This document shows, piece by piece, positions 44,973 to 53,760 of a stretch of DNA of 64,000 nt. Source of the stretch: Ferrimicrobium sp. Lineage in GTDB: Bacteria > Actinomycetota > Acidimicrobiia > Acidimicrobiales > Acidimicrobiaceae. Position numbers and translations under genes: made by a program. The stretch lies in assembly GCF_027364955.1 (NCBI RefSeq), contig NZ_DAHXOI010000001.1, positions 310,001-374,000 of the forward strand. Direction: 5' to 3'. Positions within the stretch are counted from its first letter, which is position 1. Every line of letters begins with the position of its first letter. Under the pieces are notes generated by a model. It was not told the origin of the DNA, did not search any database, and saw only the letters and a program-made list of their open reading frames with translations.

Positions 44973-46549
44973 GACTTTCGGAGTTTGAACCGTTGGATCT
45001 TACCGGTAGCAGTTTTGGGGAGTTCTTCGACGAATTCGATCCATCGAGGGTACTTCCAGGGGGCGAGTTGCTGCTTGACAAAGCCTTGGAGGTCGGAGAC
45101 GAGCGTATCCGTGGGTTGGACATCCGAACGGGCAACGACGTAGGCCTTAGGCTTGATCAGATCATCGACATCCCTCCACGGGACGACAGCGGCCTCAAGA
45201 ACGCTTGGATGGGCGATCAATGCTGACTCCACCTCAAAGGGCGAGACCCAGTTGCCACTGACCTTCATCATGTCGTCGGATCGACCTGCATAGTAATAGT
45301 AACCATCGTCATCGCGAAGGTACTTGTCGCCGGTATGGGTCCAATGCCCTCGGAAGGTGGCGAGAGACTTGTCGCGCTGATTCCAGTAGCCATCAGCGGC
45401 GGAGTAACCACGCACTACTAGTTCGCCGATGGTACCTGAGGTGGTGATCTCTAACCCCTCGTCGTCGATGAGGCGAGCGTCATACCCGGGAACAGGAACG
45501 CCGCTGGAACCATAGCGGATACCGCCTGGACGGTTAGCCAGAAAAATATGGAGCATCTCGGTCGACCCGAGGCCGTCGATAATCGCCGCACCGGTGAGTT
45601 CTTCAAAGCGGCGCCCGATCTCCGGGGGTAACGCTTCACCGGCTGAGGTACAGATCCGGAGCCCAACATCGGCAAGTTCTCGAGCGCGGGGGCTTGCGAG
45701 TAAGGAGGCAAAGAGTGTCGGCACGCCGCAGAAGACCGATGCGTGGCTCGTCTGCAGGAGATCGATGACGGAGTCCGGGGTCGGCCGTTCGTTGAGGTAG
45801 GCCACGCTTGCCCCAACGCCGAAGGGAAAGGTCAGCCCGTTGCCAAGGCCATAGGCGAAAAAGAGTTTGGCGGCAGAGAAGACCGTGTCAGTGGGGGTAA
45901 GGCCGAGCACTTGTTGGGCGAAACAGTTGATGGTGACTGCCACATTGCGGTGGAGGTGTCGAACGCCTTTTGGGCGTCCGGTCGATCCTGATGAGTACAG
46001 CCAGAAGGCGACCTCGTCGGCGACGGTGGCGATCGGTAGTTGATACGGCGAAGCCGCTAGGATGCGGGCTCCGATCCCCGGTCCGTGCAGTCCGTTGTCA
46101 CGCTCGATCCACTTGACGCGTCGACACCCGGCCGCCGCCCGTTCGATCTTTTGCGCACCCTGGGTGTGGGCGACGATGGCTTTGACTCTGGAGTCTTCGA
46201 TGATGTAGCGAAAGTCCTCTTCGGCTAGGAGCGGGTTGAGAGGGATGGGAACGATGCCCGCTCGAATGGCCCCGAGGAAGAGGGCAGGGAAGAGAATGGT
46301 GTCGCCGATGACCAAGAGAAGTCGATCCTCAGGCTCAAGGCCGAGCTCCATCAATGCGGTGGCAGAACGGAGCACGAGATCCTCAACCTCTCGGTAGGAG
46401 TAGGTGCCGTCCGCATCCGTGACCGCTGTGCGACCAAGCGGTTGTGATCGAGCGGTAGCGAGCAGACTCTCTGCAATGTTGTAGCTCTTTGGCAGGTTTG
46501 CGAGCCACTCTTCGATCGCGATCGTCTCTTGTTGTTGGACCTGCATCAT
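44969..46549 (-). CDS. bclA: Benzoate-CoA ligase, 526 aa
   Basis: An acyl-adenylate-forming enzyme with the P-loop YSSGSTGRPKGVRHLH, the LGSTEMLHIF A5 motif typical of benzoate/aryl-CoA ligases, GRSDDMMKVSGNWVSP in the A8 hinge and the catalytic Lys in the terminal PKTATGKIQRF. Length and the STEMLHIF signature are those of the box/anaerobic benzoate ligases rather than fatty-acyl ligases. The ATG at 46549 (or the next codon) follows GGGGAG; the 24 codons before it are noise. It is the first gene of the operon after the regulator. Confidence 0.9.
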   Translation of the reverse strand: MMQVQQQETIAIEEWLANLPKSYNIAESLLATARSQPLGRTAVTDADGTYSYREVEDLVLRSATALMELGLEPEDRLLLVIGDTILFPALFLGAIRAGIVPIPLNPLLAEEDFRYIIEDSRVKAIVAHTQGAQKIERAAAGCRRVKWIERDNGLHGPGIGARILAASPYQLPIATVADEVAFWLYSSGSTGRPKGVRHLHRNVAVTINCFAQQVLGLTPTDTVFSAAKLFFAYGLGNGLTFPFGVGASVAYLNERPTPDSVIDLLQTSHASVFCGVPTLFASLLASPRARELADVGLRICTSAGEALPPEIGRRFEELTGAAIIDGLGSTEMLHIFLANRPGGIRYGSSGVPVPGYDARLIDDEGLEITTSGTIGELVVRGYSAADGYWNQRDKSLATFRGHWTHTGDKYLRDDDGYYYYAGRSDDMMKVSGNWVSPFEVESALIAHPSVLEAAVVPWRDVDDLIKPKAYVVARSDVQPTDTLVSDLQGFVKQQLAPWKYPRWIEFVEELPKTATGKIQRFKLRKS

Positions 46550-46630
46550 CACTCCCCCTTCATGGGCACGCCTGCACCGGTCATCGATGACTCGTTCTCG
46601 GTCGGCATGCCATACAGGCACCTCTTTAGG

Positions 46631-46764
46631 TGCATCGGCACACTTGCACTATACTGCAAAATATGCGGGGAAAGTCCCGCAAGGACATGCATTATCATGC
46701 AGCCCTCGGCCGCGTGATCAATGACCGTGCAGCCAATGACGGTGCAGCCAATGACGGTGCAGCC
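46631..46764 (-). promoter_or_regulatory. TGCA-rich operator/promoter region of the box operon, with 15-bp triple repeat
   Basis: Eight TGCA tetramers occur in 131 bases (46631, 46645, 46655, 46688, 46698, 46728, 46743, 46758). The central TGCACTATACTGCA at 46645-46658 is a near-palindrome and its minus strand contains TATAGT, a possible -10. The last three TGCA lie in perfect-to-one-mismatch 15-base tandem repeats at 46720-46734, 46735-46749 and 46750-46764. A GCGGG/CCCGC inverted repeat is at 46664-46681. BzdR/BoxR proteins are known to bind TGCA-containing sites, so this is the expected control region. Confidence 0.7.
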
Positions 46765-46795
46765 ATCTGTCGATGGCGCAGGTGGCGTTGGACCG

Positions 46796-47671
46796 CTACC
46801 CGTTCACCTCTTGTGGGGGCTCATCGGCTTCGGGGCGGTCGCCAACGCTGAGATACTTCGCAATCAGCCCTTCGAGTTCCGCGAGGGAGGTTTCGACGCT
46901 CCTCTGCGAAGTGGATAGATGGAGCTCGGCCGCTTGATAGAAAGGGGTCCGTTCGTACAGAATAGTCCTGAGCTCTTCCATGGCTCGATCGGAGCCGTGC
47001 ATTGGCCGCAGGTCACCCTGGGCAATGACTCGTTGCATGTGTTCCTCTGGCGTTGTCGAGAGCCAAACGGTGGTCCAATGACGACGAAGTAGCCGGTAGG
47101 CCGGTTGATTTGTGACCAGTCCGCCTCCAATCTCTACGACGATTTGACCTTTGCTATCCTCGACGAGTTGTTGCAGGGTCTCGAGTTCAAGTCTGCGAAA
47201 AGCGGCATCACCCCCAAGAGAGAAGAGCTCGTCGAGGGGCATCTGGGTTCGTTCGGTGATCAGCTCCGTTAGGCGATAGAAAGGCCAACCGAGTTGAGCA
47301 GCTAGTAGGTGGCCTAGAGTTGTCTTTCCGGCTCCGCGTAGCCCGATCAGAGCGATGCCACGGCGCTCGGAGACGACGCGCTCCTTGAGCTTTTCGATGA
47401 GCGATTCCGCCTGGGTTGGCGTGGCGAGTGCGGCGACATCGATCAACTCGATGAGGCCGAGGTCGAGGGCTTGGGCCAGTCGGGTCAGTACGGTGAGCGA
47501 GGGGTTCGCACGACCAGTCTCGACCTGGGCTAGGTAGCGTTCCGAGAGCTGGGCTCGGCATGCGAGATCGGACCGAGACAGCCCTCGAAGGCTACGCTCC
47601 CGGCGCAGCGTGTGAGCCAGCTGGGCAACGATCCGTTCGTACTCAGAGCCTTGGGGATGGGAAAGGTCCAC
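46796..47671 (-). CDS. boxR: BoxR/BzdR-family regulator, HTH plus shikimate-kinase-like domain, 291 aa
   Basis: The N-terminus is an XRE-type helix-turn-helix (about 14-70, with LSERYLAQVETGRANPS). A linker leads to a shikimate-kinase-like domain with Walker A GLRGAGKT (110-117) and a GGDAAFRRLELETL segment. In Azoarcus this architecture (BzdR, BoxR) represses benzoate genes and is released by benzoyl-CoA. The GTG start at 47671 has TAGGTG upstream. It is transcribed toward the ligase; the 246-base gap holds the operator-like repeats. The Pro/Glu-rich end extends a little beyond the domain. Confidence 0.92.
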   Translation of the reverse strand: MDLSHPQGSEYERIVAQLAHTLRRERSLRGLSRSDLACRAQLSERYLAQVETGRANPSLTVLTRLAQALDLGLIELIDVAALATPTQAESLIEKLKERVVSERRGIALIGLRGAGKTTLGHLLAAQLGWPFYRLTELITERTQMPLDELFSLGGDAAFRRLELETLQQLVEDSKGQIVVEIGGGLVTNQPAYRLLRRHWTTVWLSTTPEEHMQRVIAQGDLRPMHGSDRAMEELRTILYERTPFYQAAELHLSTSQRSVETSLAELEGLIAKYLSVGDRPEADEPPQEVNG

Positions 47672-47857
47672 CTACGTCACCAACGACCGCGTAGGTGTGT
47701 CACGATGCGCAAGGAGACAAACTGGTGCACGCGTCTACTTTAGCGGCTTTGGCTGCGAGTTGACGGAGATAGTAGTCACGATGAGTGAGGTCGGTTGTCT
47801 TGGATGGATTGGCCAAAGCCGTCAGGCAATGGGAGCGGTGGGTGCAGCGTTGGAGCC

Positions 47858-49108
47858 CTATGGCGTCGGTCTGGCGACGGGGTTGTGTCGGAGACGCATA
47901 ATGCCGACGACGCCGACAAAGATGGCGAAGAGCAGGATCACCGGGGCGAGCACCGTACCCATCATGAATCGATAGGTGGTGGCGGCGGCGATGACGCCAA
48001 GGATGAGTGGTGCGATGATACCAACGAAGTTGGAGGAACCCATCAACAAAGAGTTTGCACGGGGTAGCTGATCTGGTGGTAAAGAACTCGCCAGCGCCGA
48101 AAGTGCGAGGGGGAAGATCAAACCATGCGGGATGCCGAGGATGATCATTCCTACCAGAAAGAGAGTGAATGAGTGGCCGGCAACGATAAAGGTAAGACCG
48201 GTGATGGTCATGATCCCCGATGCCGCATAGGCCAATCCCTTGTGGTAGATGGGGGATCGCCAAGCGACAAGTCCACGGGAGCCGAGCGAGAAAATAAAAA
48301 AGACAGTGAAGGCGAGCTGGGCTTGGGCCGCAGTGGCCCGATCGGTCACGCGGGCAACCTCGGCGCCAAAGACGGTGAGGGCTGCAAAGGGCACGGCGTA
48401 CATGAGTTGTGCGAGAAGGGCTTTGACGACCTCTGGAGTCTGGAGTAGTCGCACTCGCTCAGTATCGGCGGCAGGTGTGATGGACGGCTCTCCTGCAGCA
48501 CTCGCGCGCGCAGCGGCAGCGATTGCTTCTCGACGTCGCGACATCATAATGCCGAGGGCAAGGAGCGGAAGAATGGCAAAGGCTAAGAACGGCCAACGAA
48601 CATCTTGGTGGGTAGCATCGAGGAGGCCAGCCTCAAGAAGCGGTCCAATCGCGAGCGAGATGCTCAAGACTAGCGTGTAGATTGCGAGAATTCGTTGAGG
48701 ATTCGAGGAGGTTTCACCCGCGGCAAGCTGCACTGAGCCGGCAAGCCCCGGCATTCCTAGACCTCCGCCAATGCCGAGGAGTATGGATGCGAATGCCGTG
48801 AGGTAGATTGAGTGGCTCACACCGATGATGACCAAGCCGAGAACGAGGGTAACAAGCGAGATTGCCACCGCGCGTTCGAGTTGCGCTGGCTTGAGGCGCG
48901 CACTGATCATGAGGGTGACGAGTACGAGAACAATACCGGAGAGCGCTGAGATCACGCCGATGGTTCCTGCTCCATAGCCAAGATCCTCTTTGATGATCAG
49001 CGCAAGGGTCGTGAGTGCCATGTTCTGGGCACCACGATAGAATCCCGCCACGGTATAGAGTCCAAAGACACTGTGAGGAAACGATCGAAGCCGCGACCGT
49101 TGTTGCAT
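47858..49108 (-). CDS. MFS transporter, 416 aa
   Basis: About twelve hydrophobic segments in two halves, separated by a hydrophilic loop near residues 195-225, define a major facilitator. The loop-2/3 motif is diverged (SARLKPAQLERA), so it does not match a standard sugar or drug subfamily. Substrate is unknown; its position 186 bases upstream of boxR in the same direction makes an aromatic acid possible, but there is no other support. The ATG at 49108 has GAGGGAAG just upstream. Confidence 0.82.
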   Translation of the reverse strand: MQQRSRLRSFPHSVFGLYTVAGFYRGAQNMALTTLALIIKEDLGYGAGTIGVISALSGIVLVLVTLMISARLKPAQLERAVAISLVTLVLGLVIIGVSHSIYLTAFASILLGIGGGLGMPGLAGSVQLAAGETSSNPQRILAIYTLVLSISLAIGPLLEAGLLDATHQDVRWPFLAFAILPLLALGIMMSRRREAIAAAARASAAGEPSITPAADTERVRLLQTPEVVKALLAQLMYAVPFAALTVFGAEVARVTDRATAAQAQLAFTVFFIFSLGSRGLVAWRSPIYHKGLAYAASGIMTITGLTFIVAGHSFTLFLVGMIILGIPHGLIFPLALSALASSLPPDQLPRANSLLMGSSNFVGIIAPLILGVIAAATTYRFMMGTVLAPVILLFAIFVGVVGIMRLRHNPVARPTP

Positions 49109-49239
49109 GTGCGCTTCCCTCTACCTCCGCGTGAGTAAAAGACTGTGGTTGCGTGCGGAGGAATACTCCCTCCACTCTAGTTGACAGAGTGGCGCTCGAT
49201 TGCCGCTGATCGCGTCGACGGCTTTACACTTTACTGAGT

Positions 49240-49312
49240 GCCCCTGTAGCTCAGCGGATAGAGCAGCTGCCTTCTAAGCAGTCGGTCGTAGGTTCGAGTC
49301 CTACCGGGGGCG
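49240..49312 (+). tRNA. tRNA-Arg (anticodon TCT)
   Basis: The acceptor stem GCCCCTG pairs with CGGGGGC (one G-T), discriminator G. The anticodon loop CTTCTAA (49271-49277) has TCT at 49273-49275, and the T arm GTAGG-TTCGAGT-CCTAC is perfect. CCA is not encoded. Confidence 0.95.
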
Positions 49313-49758
49313 CTGCGCAGGACGCATCGACCTTCGCCGGCGGCCCAGATGCGACATCAGAGAGCGTCTTAGGCGCGGTCCCTCATCCCTCGCTCCTGTG
49401 GAGGCCGATACAACTGACGGTGTAGTCGATGAAGGTGCGGTGATCTACTGATGATGGGTGAGAATGTGCTGCGTCATCGAGACCGCCGAAACCCTCGGAG
49501 GCGCTAGGCAAACCGTGAGAAGGTAGGACCTAGAACGTTCTCTCGAGCCAACAGACGGCACACCCGGATGCAACCGCCGTTATGGCTTGACCACAACCAT
49601 GCGGTGTGGGTCCGGTTGAACCGCAAACCTAGGTGAGTAGTCTCGTGTACGTTCCATGGAACGGTTGACGGATAGACGGCTCTTCCGGGTTCGTGGACTC
49701 CTCGGGAGTACGAAGGACTAGCTTGTGGCTAGGCAATCACAGGCGCACGTGGGCGTAC
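49313..49758. other. Intergenic region after tRNA-Arg
   Basis: No gene is supported on either strand. A perfect 14-base palindrome CGTTCCATGGAACG is at 49650-49663, and a small hairpin with arms ACTCC/GGAGT follows near 49698-49710. I see no integrase, no copy of the tRNA 3' end and no recognisable structured RNA. Confidence 0.5.
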
Positions 49759-50142
49759 TCATCCGAGGTGAACCTCGCCAATAGCTTCGAGTGCTGCATA
49801 TAACAATTTGGTGACCGGCTCGGTGATCTCTGGGCGGTCAGGTAGAAGCTCCGCAGGGGCTGGGACACTGATGCGCGTGCCTGCGGGCGTGGCATCGAGG
49901 ACGACATTACACGGGAGTAGGAGCGCGACGGACCGGTCGGCCGTCAAGGCATCGTAAGCGAACTGCGGATTACAGGCACCGAGGATTTTGAGGTTGCCGA
50001 CTGAGCGACTCAGCTTCGACGCCAGAGTAGCGCCTAGGTCGATCTCGCTGAGAATGCCAAAGCCGACGGCACCGAGTTCGGTCCGGATCATCGCTTCGGC
50101 TTCTGGCAGGCTTCTGGTGGTCTCTACTGAGAGTGATTGCAT
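49759..50142 (-). CDS. DUF302-family protein, 127 aa
   Basis: The small beta-alpha-beta DUF302 fold is recognised from the EAEAMIRTELGAVGFGILSEIDL beginning (about 14-36), then LGACNPQFAYDALTADRSVALLLPCNVVL with one conserved Cys in each part. Members are cytoplasmic and of unknown function, sometimes near sulfur or metal redox genes. The ATG has GGAGGGAAG upstream. It is a single gene. Confidence 0.85.
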   Translation of the reverse strand: MQSLSVETTRSLPEAEAMIRTELGAVGFGILSEIDLGATLASKLSRSVGNLKILGACNPQFAYDALTADRSVALLLPCNVVLDATPAGTRISVPAPAELLPDRPEITEPVTKLLYAALEAIGEVHLG

Positions 50143-50235
50143 CGCTTCCCTCCGTTGTCGATAGGTTTGCCTTCACCTTGCATGCTAGCCATGGAGATCG
50201 TTACGAGTTGTGGCAGCAACAGGAGGGATCCTCAG

Positions 50236-50634
50236 TCAGTGGGGCGCCCGATCTCGCCAGCCGAGGCCCACTCGTGCAATGATTCGCCAACCGAGTTCAG
50301 TAAGTGCAAAGAAACCCAGCGAGACAAAGATGAAGGGAACGGCGATCCCCTGGCCTGTGATGACCCGTAGAACCATGCCGACCGCAACCGTGGCTAGCCA
50401 CACGAGTATCGCTGATCGGGTCAACGGGTTTTGCCACTGACGAGTTCCCAGCCAGCCGACCATGACACCAGTGGCGAATGGCCATGATGTTTTGATGAGA
50501 CCGTGCAGGTTGTCGACGTGCCCGTGAACGTCTCGCCCGATTGCCACGAAGACCACGACCGCGATGAGGTCGAGCAGGATGTACAGTCCGCCGTGAAGAG
50601 AACGCGGTGGGGAAGATCGGCCGGTTTGCCCCAT
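50236..50634 (-). CDS. DUF3054-like four-helix membrane protein, 132 aa
   Basis: Four hydrophobic segments (about 18-36, 48-68, 76-93 and 97-115) and a positively charged end match the actinobacterial DUF3054 type, with TSWPFATGVMVGWLG as the best-conserved part. Function is unknown. The ATG at 50634 shares one base with the upstream thioesterase stop (TAATG), so the two are coupled; the longer frame to 50757 only overlaps that gene. Confidence 0.72.
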   Translation of the reverse strand: MGQTGRSSPPRSLHGGLYILLDLIAVVVFVAIGRDVHGHVDNLHGLIKTSWPFATGVMVGWLGTRQWQNPLTRSAILVWLATVAVGMVLRVITGQGIAVPFIFVSLGFFALTELGWRIIARVGLGWRDRAPH

Positions 50635-51410
50635 TACGATCCGATCCGTTGTTCCATGACCGAAGGCTCTTGCCGCTGTAACTCGACGACAGAGGCGACG
50701 CCTCCGCTCTGTGAAAGCCGAAGGGTCATGGATCCGCCACTGGTCCACAGGCTCCAATCTGCGGGATCTGGGAGTTCGAGACCATGATGGAACTCGATGA
50801 CGAAGGATTCATACTGGATGAGTGGGGAGTCCGCCCCGCGTAGCGAGGGTGCGAGCAGCTCCTCTGCGAGCGCAAGATGGACGGCATTGTTCACGTGGCC
50901 GACGATATCGAGATCACTATAGCGCAGAGGGATACTGCCGGTGCTGGCAGGTTCGTCCTCGGGAAGGGAAAGCATAAAACGCGGTTTAACCGTCCTTCCC
51001 ATTGCCGAGGGTCCGAAGACGGATAAAAAACCTTCGGGAAGTGATCGGGGAAAGCCGGTATCCGGGGCTACGTTGACCCAGAGCGCTTTGGCCTGTGCGA
51101 CGAGCTGATCGTGGCGATAGAGGTCAGTGCGTCGCTCGGCCCACGCCCGCCCAATCCCTGAGCACCAGGTGCGCGAGACGATCGAGTCGAGATAACCGGG
51201 CCAGACGCGGAGTTCAACGGATTGGTTGCGCAGAATCCAGAGGCCCTTGTCTGGTGCCGGTGAAGCTTCATTGTCCAGCGTGGCGACGTTATGGAGAATT
51301 CGAGCGATGCCATCAAGGCGGAGACGACCCGTTGGGTCGCAGTCCGACAGCAGGTTGCAGTGCTCACTGACAAAGACGCGACCTTGCTGAGGTTCTGGAA
51401 TGAAGTCCAC
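50634..51410 (-). CDS. Acyl-ACP thioesterase family protein, 258 aa
   Basis: A double hot-dog protein: the second half begins with RYSDLDIVGHVNNAVHLALAEE (about 163-184), the Asn-x-His-type catalytic surroundings of acyl-ACP thioesterases, and the first half carries an equivalent CDPTGRLRLDGIARIL. It would release fatty acids from acyl carrier protein, or hydrolyse acyl-CoA. The GTG at 51410 has AAAGGA almost touching it, so the exact start is doubtful. It follows an acyl-CoA ligase gene by 48 bases, suggesting a release/reactivation pair. Confidence 0.82.
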   Translation of the reverse strand: MDFIPEPQQGRVFVSEHCNLLSDCDPTGRLRLDGIARILHNVATLDNEASPAPDKGLWILRNQSVELRVWPGYLDSIVSRTWCSGIGRAWAERRTDLYRHDQLVAQAKALWVNVAPDTGFPRSLPEGFLSVFGPSAMGRTVKPRFMLSLPEDEPASTGSIPLRYSDLDIVGHVNNAVHLALAEELLAPSLRGADSPLIQYESFVIEFHHGLELPDPADWSLWTSGGSMTLRLSQSGGVASVVELQRQEPSVMEQRIGS

Positions 51411-51458
51411 TCCTTTAACCCTAATGTGAAGGCAACCGCCGGAAACCGCTGCGCACCA

Positions 51459-53057
51459 TCAGGTTTCTCGGCTAAAGCGCGCCCGGAGCACTTTCTTGTC
51501 AAACTTGCCTACGGAGGTTCGAGGGACTTCGTCGATGATCTCAATGCGATCGGGCAGTTGCCACTTCGGGAATCCGAGGCCGAGTAAGTAGGCCTGGATC
51601 TCTTCGAGCGTGATCGTTTCGTGTGGTTTTGGCACCACCGTGGCAAGGGGGCGTTCTTGCCACTTTGCATCGGGGACGGCGATGACGGCTGCCTCGAGGA
51701 TCTTGGGGTGTCCCATCAGCGCTCCCTCCAGCGCCACTGAGGATATCCACTCCCCACCGGATTTGATGAGATCCTTCGTGCGATCCACCAGTTCGATCAC
51801 GCCAGACGGGTGGAGAACTCCTACATCGCCGGTGCGGAACCAACCCTCGACTTCGAACGATTCAGCACCGTGTCCACCCATGTAGGAGTCCAGCACCCAT
51901 GGTCCTCGAACGTAGATGTCACCCATGCTCTTGCCATCGTGCGGCACCGATTGGTGGTCATCTCCGAGCAGCGTCGTCGCTATGCCTGTCACCGGTACAC
52001 CTGCCTTCGAGACATAGTCAACCTGGGTTTCTATGGCTGCATTGAGCAAGGCGTGTGGTAACCGAGTCGTGGTTGCGATCGGGGAGGTCTCCGTCATACC
52101 CCATGCCTGGAGCAGGCGTACATCGTACTCCTCAAGATAGGACTTGATGATGGCGTACGGCGGCTGAGAGCCGCCACACAGCAGCTCCTTCAACCCGTCA
52201 AGCCTCTCGGAACTTCGATGTAACTCATCGAGTACAGCAATCCAGATGGTCGGCACGCCCGCGGCTTTGGTGACCTGCTCCTCGTTGATGAGCTTGATGA
52301 CCATCTTTGGGTCAAATGAGGGGGTTGGGAAGACGATCTTTGAGCCGGCGGCGACTGCACCAAATGGGAGTCCCCAGGCATAGACGTGAAACATTGGCAC
52401 AATCGGCATCACACATTCACCCGTAGAGAGGGCTGGTCCGTTGCCTGAGCAGACGGTAAGTGTGTGCAGGTAGGTGGAGCGGTGGGTGGCGAGTACTCCC
52501 TTGGGGCGACCGGTAGTACCCGAGGTATAGCAGATCCCAAACGGCGAAGTCTCTGGGATACTCCGTTCGCCTAGGAAGGGGGTTGCATCACTGAGCAGCG
52601 CTTCATAGGAGAGCATGGAGGAGGGGATGGCAGTGGTGTCGTCCCCGAAGACGATGATGTGGCGCAGCCCAGGGCAATGCACCCTAAGCCGCTCGGCGAT
52701 CTCTACGAGGTCTGCTGGGATGATGAGGGCCTCATCATCGGCATCGTTGAGGATGAAGACGAGATCATCGAAACTCAGTCGCGCGTTCACGGTGTGAAGG
52801 ACGCGACCTGAACAGGGAATAGCGAAGTAACATTCGAGATGTTCGAAGCTATTCCAGGCCATGGTTGCGACGCGTGCGTGCTCGGAGAGCGCAAGGCCAT
52901 CGAGCGCTGTGATCAGCTGGCGTACTCGATGGGTGAAGTCTGCGTAAGTGTAGCGATGCTGGGATTGATGATCCCGTTGGGTGATGATCTGGACGTCTCG
53001 GTAGGACTGCTCAGCGTTACGGAACAGCATCCAACTGTTCAGATCCACATCCATCAT
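51459..53057 (-). CDS. Acyl-CoA synthetase (AMP-forming), 532 aa
   Basis: Motifs of the adenylate-forming family are YTSGTTGRPKGVLATH, the A5 WGMTETSPIA, the A7/A8 YRTGDV-like WFRTGDVGVLH and DLIKSGGEWISS, and the final Lys in PRTSVGKFDKK. The W-G-M-T-E-T-S-P pattern is the medium/long-chain fatty-acyl branch (FadD/AlkK-like), unlike the benzoate ligase 5 kb away. The substrate is most likely a fatty acid. It is followed by the thioesterase gene. Confidence 0.87.
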   Translation of the reverse strand: MMDVDLNSWMLFRNAEQSYRDVQIITQRDHQSQHRYTYADFTHRVRQLITALDGLALSEHARVATMAWNSFEHLECYFAIPCSGRVLHTVNARLSFDDLVFILNDADDEALIIPADLVEIAERLRVHCPGLRHIIVFGDDTTAIPSSMLSYEALLSDATPFLGERSIPETSPFGICYTSGTTGRPKGVLATHRSTYLHTLTVCSGNGPALSTGECVMPIVPMFHVYAWGLPFGAVAAGSKIVFPTPSFDPKMVIKLINEEQVTKAAGVPTIWIAVLDELHRSSERLDGLKELLCGGSQPPYAIIKSYLEEYDVRLLQAWGMTETSPIATTTRLPHALLNAAIETQVDYVSKAGVPVTGIATTLLGDDHQSVPHDGKSMGDIYVRGPWVLDSYMGGHGAESFEVEGWFRTGDVGVLHPSGVIELVDRTKDLIKSGGEWISSVALEGALMGHPKILEAAVIAVPDAKWQERPLATVVPKPHETITLEEIQAYLLGLGFPKWQLPDRIEIIDEVPRTSVGKFDKKVLRARFSRET

Positions 53058-53140
53058 GGCGGTTCCCCCTCGTGTGCTCGTGTTGTGACCACTCTAGCAA
53101 ATTCTTGGTCGCAGAAAATGTCGGAGCGGGCAAATCCGAG

Positions 53141-53425
53141 TCACAGCACGAACTGCACGCGGGCAACCTCATCAATCATCGGTGCTAATTCCGCACGGAT
53201 CTGATTGTGCTTGGGATCTTCGTCGTAGCCTCGATAGCTGTCGACATCGATAAAATCGGCCACGACCGCCAGCGTCCAGTTGCCGGGTCGGAGACCGGCA
53301 TCGAGAGCGGCGGTGTAGGAGAGCGTGCCGGGGCAGTTCAACGTATACAGGCGCGCGACAAGAGTGTCGAGCAGAGAGGTGTCGTGGCCGGGTTTCATCT
53401 TCATCATGACGACATTGCGGATCAT
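53141..53425 (-). CDS. Dabb-family (stress-responsive alpha/beta barrel) protein, 94 aa
   Basis: The Dabb fold is seen as IRNVVMMKMKPG at the start and WTLAVVADFIDVDSYRGYDEDPKHNQIRAELAPMID, where the Y-x-x-x-x-x-H pattern is typical. These are dimeric ferredoxin-like barrels; some are cyclases, most are unknown. The gene lies 83 bases upstream of the ligase in the same direction and may be co-transcribed. Confidence 0.83.
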   Translation of the reverse strand: MIRNVVMMKMKPGHDTSLLDTLVARLYTLNCPGTLSYTAALDAGLRPGNWTLAVVADFIDVDSYRGYDEDPKHNQIRAELAPMIDEVARVQFVL

Positions 53426-53760
53426 GCCATGACTGTAGCCGTCCCGACCGACTTCTCGGCTAGCACCAGGAGGTAGCCACGTTCATCGTCGGAGCTGCTC
53501 AATCAGTGAACGCGATTGTGGTAGATCTGTACAGCCACTCCTGGTGTTGCGGCATCAGAGTCAGACAAAGTTCGACAGGTGCGCGAAGATGGCGCATCCT
53601 CGTCCTCCTAGATACCCGCTTGGGGCTGTGCTCGCCGCATGGACTAGCACAGCCGCTGCTCACGGCATCGATGACGAGAGGACGGACGTATCTGACCGGT
53701 CCCCACCTGCGTAATGACGAAGCGAGCCAAGAGGTAACGTTGCCGGTTGCACTGATCGTC
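53426..53760. other. Intergenic region with a 9-bp hairpin
   Basis: No gene is supported; the plus-strand frame here is the antisense shadow of the downstream exporter. GGCTGTGCT at 53624-53632 and AGCACAGCC at 53646-53654 form a perfect inverted repeat with a 13-base loop, downstream of the exporter stop, without a clear T-tract. It could be a weak terminator. Confidence 0.45.

Noticed and set aside
49313-49758. Integration site or structured RNA after tRNA-Arg
   Set aside because: No integrase, no duplicated tRNA end and no recognisable RNA core was seen; only a palindrome and a small hairpin.
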